Source: Catenulisporales bacterium
Lineage (GTDB): Bacteria > Actinomycetota > Actinomycetes > Streptomycetales > Catenulisporaceae
Assembly (NCBI GenBank): GCA_019510485.1
Contig: JAEKKI010000140.1
Coordinates: forward strand, 1-38,742
DNA: 38,742 nucleotides
Direction of reading: 5' to 3'
The position numbers and the translations under genes are program-made. This document shows, piece by piece, positions 38,119 through 38,742 of the stretch. A model generated the notes under the pieces. That model did not search any database and was not told where the DNA came from. It saw only the letters and a program-made list of their open reading frames with translations. The first letter of the stretch is position 1. Each line of letters opens with the position of its first letter.

Positions 38119-38742
38119 ATGCGTCGGTTACCGGTTCGTCGGATCATCACGGTTGTCGCAGGCTGCTGCCTGATCGCGCTGACGGTTGGCGCTGGTCCGG
38201 CGTCGGCCGCCGCGCCGCCGGCCACGCCCAGCGCGCCGGGCGCCACGCCGGCTACCACGCCGCTCGCGCCGACCGTGGCGGTGCCCGGGGCGCCGCCGAT
38301 TCCGGCGGACGTCCAGGCCGGGGCGTTCGTGCTGGCCGATGCGGCGACCGGGGCGGTGCTGGCCGAGCGGGCGCCGCACCAGAGGCTGCGGCCGGCCTCG
38401 ACGCTCAAGGTGCTGACGGCGCTGGCGCTGCTGCCGAAGCTCGATCCGGCGGCCGTGCACCTGGCCGTGCCGGACGACATCGCCGCGCTGGCCAAGGACG
38501 AGCCCGGGGCCAGCGCGGTCGGGGTGAAGCCCGGGCTGAGCTATCGGGTGTCGGATCTGTGGAACGGGGTGTTCCTGCGTTCCGGCAACGACGCCGTCGC
38601 CACGCTGGCGCGGATGGCCGGCGGGGTGCCGGCGACTGTGGATCTGATGCGGCAGACCGCCGAGCGGCTGCATGCCGACGACACGACGGTGGTCAACGCC
38701 GACGGGTATGACGCCGATGGGCAGCTTTCCAGTGCCTATGAC
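38119..38742 (+). CDS. D-alanyl-D-alanine carboxypeptidase (peptidase S11), 3' end outside window
   Basis: The first ~208 residues are present and the frame runs off the right edge. MRRLPVRRIITVVAGCCLIALTVGAGPASAA is a signal peptide, followed by a Pro/Ala/Thr linker and the transpeptidase fold: GAFVLADAATGAVLAERAPH, PASTLKVLTALALL with the SxxK nucleophile/base (STLK), and LRSGNDAVATLARMAG with the SxN motif. The third motif (KTG) must lie beyond the window. The enzyme trims the terminal D-Ala of peptidoglycan stem peptides outside the membrane. ATG 38119 gives a clean signal peptide; ATG 38026, GTG 38005 and GTG 37996 are in frame upstream and would add a cytosolic leader. The upstream 35-bp repeats could influence its expression. 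Confidence 0.9.
   Translation, partial: MRRLPVRRIITVVAGCCLIALTVGAGPASAAAPPATPSAPGATPATTPLAPTVAVPGAPPIPADVQAGAFVLADAATGAVLAERAPHQRLRPASTLKVLTALALLPKLDPAAVHLAVPDDIAALAKDEPGASAVGVKPGLSYRVSDLWNGVFLRSGNDAVATLARMAGGVPATVDLMRQTAERLHADDTTVVNADGYDADGQLSSAYD

Noticed and set aside
1..38742. tRNA, rRNA or insertion sequence
   Set aside because: I looked in the intergenic gaps and saw no tRNA-like cloverleaf, rRNA segment, transposase motif or terminal repeats that I could support by reading alone.

Overview
The window is high-GC, dense, mostly NNC/NNG-codon DNA with many GTG starts, 4-nt stop/start overlaps, DUF397 and Scr1-type regulators and an RsbW-like ATPase. This points to a filamentous actinomycete (Streptomyces/Catenulispora-like; genus is inference). 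It contains no rRNA, tRNA or CRISPR array and no transposase that I can recognise.

Left part (1-9.06 kb): accessory-looking genes. A helicase gene open through the left edge fuses an SF1 (COG1112-type) helicase, a phospholipase-D nuclease domain and a DUF5710-like tail, the architecture of Mokosh type II anti-phage proteins. Next come a DUF347 membrane protein (minus strand) and, divergently, a two-gene unit: an AAA ATPase with a DUF234/PD-(D/E)xK-like C-terminus followed by a HEAT-repeat protein with clearly lower GC3. A secreted FG-GAP protein with its own promoter and terminator closes this part.

Middle (9.06-34.9 kb): a large cell-surface/exopolysaccharide locus in several transcription units. 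It has six glycosyltransferases (two GT4, four GT2), a polysaccharide deacetylase, an ATP-grasp ligase translationally coupled to a PHP hydrolase, and a membrane phosphoglycosyl transferase that should start repeat-unit assembly. Behind it lies an overlapping amino-sugar cassette (Gfo/Idh dehydrogenase, SDR, DegT aminotransferase, PglD/NeuD-like acyltransferase, then a second DegT after a strong hairpin). A 1277-aa secreted protein (N,N-dimethylformamidase-like domain, Ig-like domains, two DUF4082 domains) follows. On the minus strand, coupled Wzz-, Wzy- and Wzx-like genes supply chain-length control, polymerisation and flipping, and a second small Wzz-like protein is divergent. A RidA/HxlR divergent pair is embedded at 13.5-14.4 kb. 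No tyrosine kinase or Wza-like exporter is in view.

Right part (34.9-38.7 kb): an ArsR repressor with a CzrA-like alpha-5 histidine pattern, a Scr1-type XRE regulator/DUF397 pair divergent from an RsbW-like anti-sigma ATPase, a 435-bp gap carrying a 35-bp tandem repeat, and the 5' part of a D-Ala-D-Ala carboxypeptidase cut by the right edge.

How it may work together (inference): nucleotide-activated amino sugars are made, loaded on undecaprenyl phosphate by the phosphoglycosyl transferase, extended by the GTs, modified by the deacetylase and perhaps by the ATP-grasp/PHP pair, flipped and polymerised by Wzx/Wzy under Wzz control, and then met outside the cell by the large secreted protein.
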